DNA of 64,000 bases from Sphingomonas alba (GCF_023516555.1 NZ_JAMGBD010000001.1:682001-746000), one strand, 5' to 3'. Positions 1 to 8,246 are shown, counted from the stretch's first letter. The notes: generated from the letters alone by a model not told the origin. Translations and numbers: made by a program.

Positions 1-255
1 CGGCACCTTGACCGCAATATTGTCGGCGATCTTCCGCAGCACTTCGGCTTCGCGCATCATTCCTGCGTGATCGAGCGCGACGACCTCGGCGGAAACGGGG
101 CCCTTCACGATGCCGGCAATTTCCTTGACCACCTCGATGAAGTCTCGGCCGGATTTCTGCACCAGGCTCGGGTTAGTGGTGACTCCGTCCAGCAGGCCTT
201 GGTCGGCGAGCTCACGGATTTCGGAGATTTCGGCGGTGTCGGCGAAGAACTTCAT
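1..255 (-). CDS. tal: Transaldolase / fructose-6-phosphate aldolase family, partial
   Basis: The first 85 codons are visible and the gene runs off the left edge. Translation starts [10 protein letters not shown], the usual opening of the small transaldolase/FSA family, with Asp6, the TTNPS motif near residues 26-30 and an IAVKVP motif at the edge whose Lys83 is the position of the Schiff-base lysine in this family. Family members transfer dihydroxyacetone units in the non-oxidative pentose phosphate pathway or cleave fructose 6-phosphate; the fragment cannot separate the two. It is divergent from the enoyl-CoA hydratase, with 83 bases between the two start codons. Confidence 0.93.
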   Translation of the reverse strand, partial: MKFFADTAEISEIRELADQGLLDGVTTNPSLVQKSGRDFIEVVKEIAGIVKGPVSAEVVALDHAGMMREAEVLRKIADNIAVKVP

Positions 256-338
256 TGCGGTCCTCAGGATCAGGCTGGCTTGAAGCTGCGATAGCGACTG
301 CTATCCCTCCCGTCATCCTATTCGCGAAGGACCCGTTG

Positions 339-1106
339 ATGAGCGAGCATATCCAGGTCGAACGGCGAGGCGGTCGCCTCAGCATCCGCATGAACCGGCC
401 GGAGCGGCGCAACGCCATCACCGTCGCCATGTATGCGGCGCTGGCCGACGCCATCGAGAACGCGGCCGACGACGACAGCATTCGCCTCATCACGCTGGAG
501 GGCGTTGGCGAGGATTTCACCGCGGGCAACGACCTTGCAGACTTCATCGCCGAGATGCCGCCGCCTGGCACAACCGATATCCCGGTCTGGCGCCTGCTGA
601 GGGCGCTGGCGAAGAACCAGGTTCCAATCCTCGCTGCAGTGCATGGCAATGCGGTGGGGATCGGGACCACCATGCTGTTCCATTGCGACATCGTGCTGGC
701 CGAAGAAGGCAGCCGATTTGTCATGCCGTTCGTCGATCTCGGCCTGGTGCCGGAAGCGGCGAGTTCGCTGATCCTGCCGCGGCTGGCAGGGCGGCGCCGC
801 GCGGCGCGCTATTTACTACTCGGCGAGAGCTTCGGCGCCGAGGAAGCGATGGAATTCGGGCTGGTGAGCCATGTCGTGCCGAGGGGAGAACTGGACTCAG
901 CAGTGGTTTCCAAAGTCGATGCTTTGCTCGCAAAGCCTACAGAGGCCTTGCGCTTGACCCAGCGATTGCTGCGGCGGGAGGACACGGACGAAATCCTACA
1001 GCGAATGGAGCTGGAAAACGGCCACTTCGGCGAGCGGCTCACGTCCGACGAGGTGAAGCAGGCCATCGCCGCCTTCTTCGCGGCGCGGACCAAGAAGGCG
1101 TCCTAG
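339..1106 (+). CDS. Enoyl-CoA hydratase/isomerase family protein
   Basis: A 255-residue crotonase-fold protein of normal family length. The ATG at 339 is chosen because MSEHIQVERRGG matches the usual N-terminus; an in-frame ATG at 255 would add an unlikely extension. The oxyanion-hole segments are visible as AGNDLADF (near residue 61) and GNAVGIGTTM (near 105). Of the two catalytic acids of classical hydratases only the second, in GLVPEAASS, is present; the first is replaced in GIGTTMLFHCD, which is more usual in isomerase-type members. Substrate is unknown. Its TAG stop overlaps the stop of the convergent TadE-like gene in the tetranucleotide CTAG. Confidence 0.88.
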   Translation: MSEHIQVERRGGRLSIRMNRPERRNAITVAMYAALADAIENAADDDSIRLITLEGVGEDFTAGNDLADFIAEMPPPGTTDIPVWRLLRALAKNQVPILAAVHGNAVGIGTTMLFHCDIVLAEEGSRFVMPFVDLGLVPEAASSLILPRLAGRRRAARYLLLGESFGAEEAMEFGLVSHVVPRGELDSAVVSKVDALLAKPTEALRLTQRLLRREDTDEILQRMELENGHFGERLTSDEVKQAIAAFFAARTKKAS

Positions 1107-1504
1107 CTCGCGACCCAGACGCGCTTCGAGCGCGTGACGGAAATATCCGGCCCCGGGAAAAGGAGCATGTCGGTCGACTGTGTGTAGGTCACGGTCAGGT
1201 CGAGATAGTTGGCGCCGTCAGCGGCGCCGGGGACCGGATCCTGGATCGTGAAATTCCCGGGCCCAATGCCGTAGACCGCGGCTTCGATCTTGTCGTGGAT
1301 CTCTTGGTTGGTGGGTTGCGGATAGAGGGTCGCAAGACGTGCACCTTCGCCCAGGCCGTGCTGGATGCCCGACATGGCGCGGAAGACGAGGCCCATCTGC
1401 ACCAACATCCAGAGCATGATGATGAGGGTTGGCAGAGCGAAGGCCATTTCGATGACCGCCGCGCCGCGCTCGTTGCGCCGAAGCTTGCGAAGCAGGCGCA
1501 TCAT
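1103..1504 (-). CDS. TadE-like pilus assembly protein
   Basis: A 133-residue protein with a short basic N-terminus, the ERGAAVIEMAFALP motif and one hydrophobic segment (about residues 17-38), followed by a periplasmic region. This is the TadE architecture: a prepilin-like pseudopilin cut before the conserved Glu and linked to Flp pili or tight adherence. It is the last gene of a three-gene run and overlaps the preceding TadF-like gene by four bases. The tad ATPase and secretin genes are not in the window, so function in adherence is inferred from family only. Confidence 0.85.
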   Translation of the reverse strand: MMRLLRKLRRNERGAAVIEMAFALPTLIIMLWMLVQMGLVFRAMSGIQHGLGEGARLATLYPQPTNQEIHDKIEAAVYGIGPGNFTIQDPVPGAADGANYLDLTVTYTQSTDMLLFPGPDISVTRSKRVWVAS

Positions 1505-1998
1505 TCCGTCCTCATGCCGGCGATTGTCGTGATGTGATACTTGCCGTTGTCGATCGCGGAGAAGTGATACGAGAAGAGCGGGTCGTAGTCGTAATCAACC
1601 TGGACCTGGATCCACCGGGACTCTTTCTGGCCCACCGGGCAATCATCGTCAGTGGCGGTCGTCTCCTTAAGAACGCCGTCGCACTCAAGCCGGTGCGTAA
1701 CCGTGACGTCGGAGGTTGTCAGCGGCGCCGACTTGCAGGTGCCGTCCTCGTTGGTGCCATTGTACTGGCAGACGGCCTCGTTCGCGATCGTGTCCTCGAC
1801 GGTCAATTCACCCGTCGTCTGCATGACCTTCTCGATCGAACGCTGAGCAGCCTGCTCCAGCCGCAGCTTGGAGCCAAATGCGTTCGCCATGTCGACGGTA
1901 CCGATCGTCAGCAAAGCGAGCACGGGCGCGACGAGCGCCAGCTCGATGATGGCGGCGCCATCCTCGTCCGAACGAAGAGAGCGAACCAGGCGGATCAC
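1501..1998 (-). CDS. TadF-like pilus assembly protein
   Basis: A 165-residue TadE/F-type protein with the motif DGAAIIELALVAPVLALL followed by a periplasmic domain containing four cysteines that could form disulfides. I place the start at the GTG at 1998, whose GTGA overlaps the TGA of the upstream TadG-like gene; the longer open frame reaching 2094 carries a low-quality leader and overlaps that gene deeply. The two 4-base overlaps on either side indicate translational coupling in a tadG-tadF-tadE-like operon read leftward. Confidence 0.84.
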   Translation of the reverse strand: MIRLVRSLRSDEDGAAIIELALVAPVLALLTIGTVDMANAFGSKLRLEQAAQRSIEKVMQTTGELTVEDTIANEAVCQYNGTNEDGTCKSAPLTTSDVTVTHRLECDGVLKETTATDDDCPVGQKESRWIQVQVDYDYDPLFSYHFSAIDNGKYHITTIAGMRTE

Positions 1999-3344
1999 GC
2001 GACCAGCCTCACTTTTTGCGGGGCGGTGATCGCCGTGATGCCCTTGAGCGTGCAATTCTTGGTGAAGTTGTTGAGGCCCGAATTGCCCGACCAATAGATG
2101 CGCTTGGCGACGAACTGCGTGCAGGTCGCGGTGCCCGTGCCGGTGCCGTTATAGGTCAGCTGCTGGCTCGGGAAGTAGAGCACGCCCGTGACCTTCTGGG
2201 TCGAGTTGCCGTTGACCTTGTTCGGGCTCGACGCAGTGATGTTGCCGGTCGGTGCATCGTCGACGGCGCGGCGGTCCTGGTAGAGCGCCATTCCGGCCCA
2301 TTTACCCGAGGTCATGGCTGTCGCGCTGATCGTTCCACTGGCGTTGTTGTCGAACTTGCCGATGGAGGCGGTCGTCGACGAATCTTTGTTCGTCAGCAAC
2401 AGGACCGCATTGTCCAGAATCAGGTTACCCTGAATATCGGCGTTGCCGCCGTTGACGACAAAGACACCGTTTTTGAGCGTCAGCGCACGATTGCTCTGAA
2501 CACTTAGCGAGGCAAAGCAGGCGCCGCCCGAAGTTGCGGCATCGGCGCCGTTGATCACCAAGCCGGTGTTGCCGTTGTTCACGGTCAGGGCCTTGCCTTT
2601 GTAGGCGGTGGTCGTATCCACGCAATTGTCGAAGTCGCCGTCAGCAGCCGACGGCGTCAGGTCCGCATAAGGATCTTCGAGCGACGGCGAGTAAGGCTGA
2701 TAGCTGTTAATGTTCCAGGTCTTCGACTGCTGGATGCCGCCAGATGCCGCGAGCGTCGTGGCCGTCACGTTGGCGCTACCCTGACCCGCCGCTGCGTTGG
2801 TCGCCGTCGAATTGGTCATCATGCCGCAGTCCATGGTAATCGAGTTGTTACCCGTCGCCTGGATGCCGGTCTTGCTGTTGTTCTGAAGGCTGAGCACGCA
2901 GAATTCGCCCGAAACACCGACAGTGGCCGCCTGCGCGGTCGCGGTGATCATTGGCGCGGCGGCCATGAACATGGAGCTGAATGACAGCGAGCGCTGGACG
3001 CGCAGAACGACCCGAACCTGGTTCTTGTTGCTGCCCGCGTCAGCCGGATAGCTGAGCTGCGGATAGTTGGTCATCAGGTTGATGTTGGTGTGCTGGTTCA
3101 GCGCAAGATCGTGATCGACCGCCGTCGGCACGTTGTCGGTGCCGCCAGTATGCGCGACGCGGTCGTAGACGCCCGCAATAGCGGCCGAATCGGCTGCCCG
3201 CTGCAGCTGGCGCTTCCAGAGGGCCCACTGGATGGTGTCGGTGGCAAGGCCGGCCGAACCCAGCAAAAGCGGGAGCGCGGCAGCCGCCAGGATCAGCGCG
3301 TTGCCGCGCTTGTCATTCCACAAATTGCGAAGGTGTTTACGCAT
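1995..3344 (-). CDS. TadG-like Flp pilus assembly protein
   Basis: A 449-residue protein starting MRKHLRNLWNDKRGN, with one N-terminal membrane segment (LILAAAALPLLLGSAGLA, about residues 17-34) and a long periplasmic part rich in Asn, Thr, Ser and Gly that looks like beta-helix repeats (NNSITMDCG, NNGNTGLVING). This fits TadG proteins, which carry a membrane anchor and a large outer domain. The ATG at 3344 has a GAGGA ribosome-binding site seven bases upstream; the longer open frame to 3413 is not supported. First gene of the tad-like operon; no obvious promoter was recognised. Confidence 0.85.
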   Translation of the reverse strand: MRKHLRNLWNDKRGNALILAAAALPLLLGSAGLATDTIQWALWKRQLQRAADSAAIAGVYDRVAHTGGTDNVPTAVDHDLALNQHTNINLMTNYPQLSYPADAGSNKNQVRVVLRVQRSLSFSSMFMAAAPMITATAQAATVGVSGEFCVLSLQNNSKTGIQATGNNSITMDCGMMTNSTATNAAAGQGSANVTATTLAASGGIQQSKTWNINSYQPYSPSLEDPYADLTPSAADGDFDNCVDTTTAYKGKALTVNNGNTGLVINGADAATSGGACFASLSVQSNRALTLKNGVFVVNGGNADIQGNLILDNAVLLLTNKDSSTTASIGKFDNNASGTISATAMTSGKWAGMALYQDRRAVDDAPTGNITASSPNKVNGNSTQKVTGVLYFPSQQLTYNGTGTGTATCTQFVAKRIYWSGNSGLNNFTKNCTLKGITAITAPQKVRLVA

Positions 3345-3480
3345 GCCGTCCTCTAGCCGCCGGTTAGATAGATGACGTGCATGTAGGCCGAACAAGGTGA
3401 GTAAAGGGTTCAAGCCAATGGTTAACGTTCGGCAAGCGGAACGAGTGTTCCAAATAAGGATGGCTAACCCAGAATAGTTT

Positions 3481-3981
3481 TCAGGAGTCGGCGAGCCCGA
3501 GCTGCATGTAGAGGGTGTCCAGCCAGCGCCCGAACTTGAAGCCGACCGACTTCATCCGGCCAGCCTCGACGAAGCCGAGGGAGCGGTGAAGGGCGACGGA
3601 GGCCGGCTCGGCACCGCCAACGACGGCGATCATCTGCCTGAACCTCTTGCCGCGCGCGGCAGCGATCAATTTGCCCAGCAGGGTTTTGCCGATACCCTGC
3701 CCCACATGGTCGGGCTGGATGTAGATGCTGTTTTCGCAGGTGAATGCATAAGCAGGACGGTCGCGGAACTGCGTCGCATAGGCATAACCGACGACCTGCC
3801 CGCCGGCCGTTGCGACGAGGAAGGGCCATCCTCTTCCCAAGACTGCTTCGATCTTCTCCTTCCAGAATGCGGCGGGCGGAGGAATCTCGTCGAAGCTGGC
3901 CGTCCCGTGGAGGACATGGTGGCCATAGATGGCGGCGATCGCGTCCGCGTCGTCAGCAGTGGCCGGCCTTATGTCGATCAC
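3481..3981 (-). CDS. GNAT N-acetyltransferase, phosphinothricin acetyltransferase-like
   Basis: A 166-residue single-domain GNAT protein. It opens MIDIRPATADDADAIAAIYGHHV and carries the acetyl-CoA loop HVGQGIGKTLLGKLI near residues 92-106 and ASVALHRSLGFVEAGR near the C-terminus. This is typical of the Pat/YncA branch, which acetylates small amines such as phosphinothricin, methionine sulfoximine or methionine sulfone. The substrate here is not known. It stands alone, between the tad-like operon and a 194-base intergenic gap in which I see nothing further. Confidence 0.88.
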   Translation of the reverse strand: MIDIRPATADDADAIAAIYGHHVLHGTASFDEIPPPAAFWKEKIEAVLGRGWPFLVATAGGQVVGYAYATQFRDRPAYAFTCENSIYIQPDHVGQGIGKTLLGKLIAAARGKRFRQMIAVVGGAEPASVALHRSLGFVEAGRMKSVGFKFGRWLDTLYMQLGLADS

Positions 3982-4175
3982 GTGCGGCCTCCCCTTCGTG
4001 CAGGTCAGCGCGGTTATCAGAGATATTGAGCGTGGTTTCCAGCCGGCCGGTCAAACTGGCGTAGAGTCTGCTTTCGATCCAAATCGGCCTCTAGCCTTGG
4101 CCCGAAATCTCGACCCGCTACAGACATTTATCGATCAACGCCCTATCCTGTCTCTGGTGAAGACCTGGGGACGAG

Positions 4176-4361
4176 ATGGATAAGAGAAAGCCACAAGGCC
4201 AATATCGGACGCAGCCCCAAGGAGGCCACGTACCGATGGTCTATGTCTGGGGCAGCGGCAGCCCGACCTATGTCACCGAAGCCGTCTACCGGGCGAAGGG
4301 CTATTTGCCTGCCTTCGAGGATCTTCCCACAGAAGACGAGTACGACGCCGCGAAGCCTTAA
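4176..4361 (+). CDS. Small hypothetical protein, 61 aa
   Basis: A 61-residue soluble, polar protein starting MDKRKPQGQYRT with no recognised domain. Support for a real gene is a well-placed GGGGA ribosome-binding site five bases before the ATG and a balanced composition with several aromatic residues (VYVWGSGSPTYVTEAVYRAKGY). It faces the small-protein cluster on the other strand. No function can be given. Confidence 0.55.
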   Translation: MDKRKPQGQYRTQPQGGHVPMVYVWGSGSPTYVTEAVYRAKGYLPAFEDLPTEDEYDAAKP

Positions 4362-4381
4362 AGAACGAGAGTCGCGCGAAA

Positions 4382-4600
4382 CTATCGCCTGGCGCTCTTG
4401 GTCGACCCATCGGCGTCCTTGTCGATCGGCATTCCCGCGTTGGCCCGGTCCCGAGACTGGCGGTCGAAGTCCTTGTTGGCGAGCCTTGCCGCGAGAGCAT
4501 AAATTGCGATGAGTGCGGCCAGGCCACACCAAATGCTCACGAAGAAAAGGGGCATCACGGCAATCGTGAGCGGGACCAGCGCCAGTTTATACCAGTCCAC
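4382..4600 (-). CDS. Small hypothetical membrane protein, 72 aa
   Basis: A 72-residue protein with a GTG start at 4600. Residues about 5-40 are strongly hydrophobic (LALVPLTIAVMPLFFV then WCGLAALIAIYALAA), giving one long or two short membrane segments, followed by a charged tail with many Asp, Arg and Lys. It begins three bases after the stop of the 96-residue gene upstream, so the two are probably co-transcribed. Family not recognised. Confidence 0.6.
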   Translation of the reverse strand: MDWYKLALVPLTIAVMPLFFVSIWCGLAALIAIYALAARLANKDFDRQSRDRANAGMPIDKDADGSTKSARR

Positions 4601-4603
4601 GAT

Positions 4604-4894
4604 TCATCCGAGGCGGCGGCGGTTTTCGCGCACCCGCTTTGCGTAAATACTGAGCGCCTTGCGAGCGGCCGATTGGGGAGAATTTACCTTGCCGCCAATC
4701 AGCGCCCCAGCCAGCTCCGCCCCAGCTTCGACCTTTTCGCTGATCATCCGCTCGACTTCCTGCCGGGCGACGGCGGGACCGCCCGCGATGATGCGCCAGG
4801 AGCGGAGGGCGACTACCATGGCGGCGTCGTCCCATAGTTGCGAGGTATCGAGCATCAGGCGAGGCCATTCGGCGGTCGTATTGGAGCGGGTCAT
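4604..4894 (-). CDS. Hypothetical helical protein, phasin-like length
   Basis: A 96-residue helical protein beginning MTRSNTTAEWPRL. The sequence (WRIIAGGPAVARQEVERMISEKVEAG then ALSIYAKRVRENRRR) resembles small phasin-like or granule-associated helical proteins only in a general way; no specific family was recognised. The ATG at 4894 is favoured over a longer open frame to 5002 whose leader is proline-rich and non-conserved in look. It is followed closely by the 72-residue membrane protein and preceded by the 50-residue gene in the same orientation. Confidence 0.6.
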   Translation of the reverse strand: MTRSNTTAEWPRLMLDTSQLWDDAAMVVALRSWRIIAGGPAVARQEVERMISEKVEAGAELAGALIGGKVNSPQSAARKALSIYAKRVRENRRRLG

Positions 4895-5012
4895 GGGGAT
4901 CCTTGGCCGAGGGAGAGAGGCGAGTGGCAACGTATGGTGAATTGGATTGGGCCCAGCCGAAGAGGCAGGAGCCGGAAATGTAAGTGAGGTTTTGCCGGCC
5001 ATTTTGGCGCGC

Positions 5013-5165
5013 TCATCGGTCGTTGGCGGCCTTAGGGTCTGCCGGCAACGCCTGTGCCGACTTGCTACTTTCCACTGGCAAACTCTGTTCGCGGCTGCCC
5101 AGGCCCATGTCGAGGATCATGACGATTGGCGGGTCGCGCAACATGTCCTGAATGGTCTTGCTCAT
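5013..5165 (-). CDS. Small hypothetical protein, 50 aa
   Basis: A 50-residue open frame starting MSKTIQDMLRDPPIVMILDMGLG and ending in a polar tail. An AAGGAA ribosome-binding site lies about nine bases upstream of the ATG, and the gene sits 34 bases after a 29-residue membrane-protein ORF in the same orientation. No family is recognised. Probably part of the same small-protein transcription unit. Confidence 0.5.
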   Translation of the reverse strand: MSKTIQDMLRDPPIVMILDMGLGSREQSLPVESSKSAQALPADPKAANDR

Positions 5166-5199
5166 CTGTGAAATTCCTTCGGTTGAGTGCCGCCAGCGA

Positions 5200-5289
5200 T
5201 CATGAAAAGGCGAAAAAAAGCGCACCTCCGATGGCTGTGACGGTCAGGAGTATCGGCAGTGCCCGTTTGGGCCAGGTATGTTCCATCAT
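5200..5289 (-). CDS. Single-span membrane miniprotein, 29 aa
   Basis: A 29-codon open frame on the minus strand, ATG at 5289 and TGA at 5200. The product starts MMEHTWPKRALPIL and continues as one hydrophobic helix (LTVTAIGGALFFAFS), i.e. a positively charged N-terminus and a single membrane segment. An AGGAA ribosome-binding site lies at good spacing. It falls below usual length cut-offs for gene calling. It follows the cold-shock gene after a strong hairpin and precedes the 50-residue gene. Confidence 0.5.
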   Translation of the reverse strand: MMEHTWPKRALPILLTVTAIGGALFFAFS

Positions 5290-5319
5290 GTTGTGTTCCT
5301 TCATTGAAGCAAAGTGGTC

Positions 5320-5353
5320 GGACAGGCGGAGGATTACAGGCCTCCGCCTGTCC
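5320..5353 (-). terminator. Hairpin after cold-shock gene
   Basis: A perfect 13-base stem (GGACAGGCGGAGG at 5320-5332 pairing with 5341-5353) with an 8-base loop lies directly behind the cold-shock gene. No T-run follows it on the minus strand, so it may act as an mRNA 3' stabiliser or a weak terminator. Confidence 0.6.
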
Positions 5354-5361
5354 CCCTTGCG

Positions 5362-5571
5362 TTAGATCGAGTTCAGGTTGACTGCGCAGGGCTTGCCGTC
5401 CGTGCCCGTCCCCATCTCATAAGATAGGCGCTGTGCGGCCTGGGGATGGTCGCTGCGATTCCATTTGATTGCACTGTTTTCGAAGCGCAGGGCGTCGCCG
5501 CCGGCTTCCGGCTTGATCGAGCCAAAGCCCTTGTCCTTGTCGAACGACTGGACAGTTCCGAAGAGTTTCAT
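5362..5571 (-). CDS. Cold-shock domain protein (divergent)
   Basis: A 69-residue single cold-shock domain. It begins MKLFGTVQSFDKDKGFGSI, with the RNP1-type motif KGFGSI at about residues 14-19; the second RNA-binding strand is divergent (ALRFENSAIKW in place of the usual VFVHFS), so nucleic-acid affinity may differ from standard CspA. Normal family length. AAGGA ribosome-binding site upstream of the ATG. The 246 bases upstream hold no other gene that I can see and presumably contain the promoter and a long 5' leader, as is usual for csp genes. Confidence 0.85.
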   Translation of the reverse strand: MKLFGTVQSFDKDKGFGSIKPEAGGDALRFENSAIKWNRSDHPQAAQRLSYEMGTGTDGKPCAVNLNSI

Positions 5572-5756
5572 GAAATTGATCCTTCCTTCCAGAACGGCCG
5601 GAATTGGCCGCTCGCGGCTAGAGAGGCGTCAAGGAGGGAATCAGGAGTGGCGTAACGCCTGGGACCGTCGATTACGACTGGTAGCCAAGCTTAGATGGGG
5701 ATGAAGAGTGCGGAATGTAAGGAGGCCGCCGACGCCGATTGGCGCCAATGCAAATA

Positions 5757-5780
5757 CGCGCGGCTCTTTCGAACCGCGCG
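5757..5780 (-). terminator. GC-rich hairpin after secreted protein gene
   Basis: Stem CGCGCGG (5757-5763) pairs with CCGCGCG (5774-5780), about 40 bases beyond the stop of the 213-residue gene on the minus strand and followed by TATTTG in that direction. Probable terminator. Confidence 0.5.
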
Positions 5781-5817
5781 CATCCGTGCCCCCGCTCTTC
5801 CGCAATCGCGCAAACTG

Positions 5818-6459
5818 TTACCCGCGGCGATTGCGGCTGATGTTGAGTTCCGTCACCTGGCCGCGATAATCGACGCGGCAGTTGAACCTGAGGTCAGCAT
5901 AGGCCGCGTTATAGGCCTGGTTGCCATAGCCCTGGTTCGGATAACCGGGATTTGGGTAGGCCTGGTTCGGATAGCCAGGATTTGCCTGACCGTACTGTCC
6001 GTACTGGCCATACTGATTGTACTGGCCGTAGCCGCCCATGCGGGTGTCGATCAGGCCCGAAACCTTAAGGCCGTTGCGCTTGCGCTCGACGCCGGTGATG
6101 CCGACTACCTGCGCGTGGCCATAGGCCTGGTTGTACGCCTGGTTGCCATAGCCCTGATTGCCGTAAGCGTTGTTCCAGCGGCCATAGACGCCGCGGCGAT
6201 TGTCCTGACTGACGCGAACTTCCACGGCACGGGCGCACTGGTCGACCGCGACGCGGTCGTTACCCTGGCCATAGGTGCCGTAGCGGCCGCCGCCGAGGAC
6301 CGAATTGATCACCTGCCCGACTACGTTAGGCTGGCCGTAGCCCTGGTTGTACGTCGGCGGATAAGTCGGCGGATAATAAGTCTGGGCCGAAGCCGGAAAG
6401 GCAACAGCGGCGACGCTCGCGCCGGCAACACCGACGAGAAGCTTTGAAAATACTCTCAT
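5818..6459 (-). CDS. Secreted Tyr/Gly/Gln/Asn-rich repeat protein
   Basis: A 213-residue protein with a clear signal peptide (MRVFSKLLVGVAGASVAAVAFPASAQ, cut near residue 25). The mature part has two low-complexity blocks built from GYGNQAYN-type and QYGQYGQ / PGYPNQ-type units (about residues 90-115 and 140-180) around a more ordinary sequence with two cysteines (VAVDQCARAVEV and LRFNCRVDYRG). Function is unknown. The Tyr/Gly/Gln/Asn composition resembles adhesive or prion-like low-complexity domains. A 238-base AT-richer region upstream probably holds its promoter. Confidence 0.75.
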   Translation of the reverse strand: MRVFSKLLVGVAGASVAAVAFPASAQTYYPPTYPPTYNQGYGQPNVVGQVINSVLGGGRYGTYGQGNDRVAVDQCARAVEVRVSQDNRRGVYGRWNNAYGNQGYGNQAYNQAYGHAQVVGITGVERKRNGLKVSGLIDTRMGGYGQYNQYGQYGQYGQANPGYPNQAYPNPGYPNQGYGNQAYNAAYADLRFNCRVDYRGQVTELNISRNRRG

Positions 6460-6697
6460 AACATTTCCTTCAAAAATGCAGCGAATTTCAGCGCTGTCGT
6501 TCAGTACAACAGCTGATGAGCTCTTTCGGATGCATTTAATGTGAATATCAATAAAGACAGCCGTTCATATTTATTCATGAACGTTATTTAAGAGTCGCGC
6601 TATTGGGCGCAGTCATCTGTCCGGCCGAGGCGCGCTCGTGCATGATCCGACACCCAGAGTCCGCTTTCCGCCCATTCCGGACTCTAGCGTGTCGCCG

Positions 6698-8134
6698 TCA
6701 GAACAGCCCTAATCCGCGCACCAGCGCCGCAGCCGCAGCCGCGAGCCAGATGCAGGCAATGGTCGCCGCTCCTCGCCGCGCCATGGTGAAATCGACCGAA
6801 ACCGCGCGCTCACGCAATTCTGCCATGAGCGGCTTCGGGATCAGGCGTGCCGTGAGGAACATGCCGATCGCCAAAAGGAAAAGGTCGTCCATGTAGCCAA
6901 TAACAGGGATGACATCGGGCGTCAGGTCGATTGGCGAAATGGCGGACGCCGACGTCAGGCCTGCGATCAGCTTCACATACCAGGGCGTTTGCGGTTCCCA
7001 TGCCGCGAGCCACAAGGCGCCGGCGTCGCGCTGCGCGGCGTCCATCAGCGACTGGATACCGTGCCAGAGGCCGATGACGGCAGCGCTGATTGCTCCGAAG
7101 GCTGGCGCCACAACGGAAACCGGCTGCTCGATTGCCTCCGCGATGGGGGTCGTCGCCAGATATGCGGTGACGATCAGTGCAGCGGCTGCAGCCGAAGCCG
7201 CGACCGCCGCCGTCTTCGGGCGCAGCGCCGTTCCCGCAAGGCCCTTGTCCCAAAGCTCGGCCCAAAAGCGGCGCATGTCGCGTCGCTTTGAGCCGGAGCC
7301 TTCGGAAGCGGCGACAACGCCAATCTTCCTCGCGCCCTTATTGTTGAGATCGAGAGGGACCAGCCCGACCGGCTTCCCGGTCAACACCGCTTCGGTCACC
7401 ATCGACATGCTGTCGCCCGTAACCACGACCTCGTCCGCGGCCGCGAACATGGCGGCAAGTCCGGATGTGCGCGAGGGTGCGATCCATCCATGCCGGGCAT
7501 GCCGAAGCGCATTCCCTGCCGCGAGCAGAAGCTCGTCCGGAGTCCGCGGGCTTCCGCTGACCAGCAGCGAACCCCCGGCCGCATTGGCCTTTTCGGCGAG
7601 CGAACGGACGGTCTCGGCGACTCTTGCCGGCGCCAGCTCCCAATATTTGATCGACGCGCCAATCAACAGCAGCGTGCGGGGATGCGGAAGGTGGACGGCC
7701 CAATCGGCCGAGACGACATCGCTCGCGGTTGAAGCCGCAAGCGGCATCGGCACGACAACGACATTCGGGCCGCGCGGCTCAAGGTAATCGCGGGTGGCAA
7801 AGACAAGGTCGAAATGAGCCGGGTCGATGCGCGGATTGCCGAGGAAGACGACCCGCGAGCGGCCTTTGCTCCTCGCCTTGATAGCCCGGGCCACCGGCAC
7901 GCTCCAGCGGCCAACGGCGATGACCAGCGGTGGCCAGGGCGGCGCCAGCTGTTTGCGGCTATCGCGATCTAGAGTGAGGAAGGTCGGTCCGAGGCGCAGC
8001 CCGAACCGCCGCAACCAATTATATTTGAGCTCTTTGGTTTCGAACGGCTGGCCGAGCGACTTTGCCAGTGCCAGAGCCTGGTTATTATCGCCGGTACGTG
8101 AGTAGAGCAGGACCCAGTTGCGCGTGTCGTCCAA
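6698..8134 (-). CDS. ELM1-family protein fused to DUF1232 domain
   Basis: A 478-residue protein. Residues about 1-300 match the ELM1 (mitochondrial fission ELM1-like, GT-B-like) family: MDDTRNWVLLYSRTGDNNQ, GNPRIDPAHFDLV, LIGASIKYWEL, GDSMSMVTEA and GKPVGLVPL. Residues about 300-370 hold two hydrophobic stretches. The C-terminus has the DUF1232/YkvA signature SPIDLTPDVIPVIGYMDDLFLL (about 410-432) and a final membrane helix. The two families usually occur as separate proteins. Bacterial ELM1-like proteins often sit near cell-envelope genes, but no function is established. Single gene, divergent from telA. Confidence 0.8.
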   Translation of the reverse strand: MDDTRNWVLLYSRTGDNNQALALAKSLGQPFETKELKYNWLRRFGLRLGPTFLTLDRDSRKQLAPPWPPLVIAVGRWSVPVARAIKARSKGRSRVVFLGNPRIDPAHFDLVFATRDYLEPRGPNVVVVPMPLAASTASDVVSADWAVHLPHPRTLLLIGASIKYWELAPARVAETVRSLAEKANAAGGSLLVSGSPRTPDELLLAAGNALRHARHGWIAPSRTSGLAAMFAAADEVVVTGDSMSMVTEAVLTGKPVGLVPLDLNNKGARKIGVVAASEGSGSKRRDMRRFWAELWDKGLAGTALRPKTAAVAASAAAAALIVTAYLATTPIAEAIEQPVSVVAPAFGAISAAVIGLWHGIQSLMDAAQRDAGALWLAAWEPQTPWYVKLIAGLTSASAISPIDLTPDVIPVIGYMDDLFLLAIGMFLTARLIPKPLMAELRERAVSVDFTMARRGAATIACIWLAAAAAALVRGLGLF

Positions 8135-8217
8135 CGTCGATGCCTTCCGCCCCCGCGCGCCCTTTAGCGCCTGCGTCCGGCAACTGGAACCGAAATCATC
8201 GCTGACATCGTGATCGC

Positions 8218-8246
8218 TTGAAGCGATTCCGTATTACTCTTATAAT
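8218..8246 (+). promoter_or_regulatory. Sigma-70-type promoter for telA
   Basis: TTGAAG (8218-8223), a 17-base spacer and a perfect TATAAT (8241-8246) lie 78 bases before the telA start. Near-consensus housekeeping promoter, unusual for such GC-rich DNA. Confidence 0.7.

Noticed and set aside
1995-3344. Possible tandem DNA repeat in the TadG-like gene
   Set aside because: Asn/Thr/Gly-rich protein repeats are present but the DNA shows no clear repeated unit.
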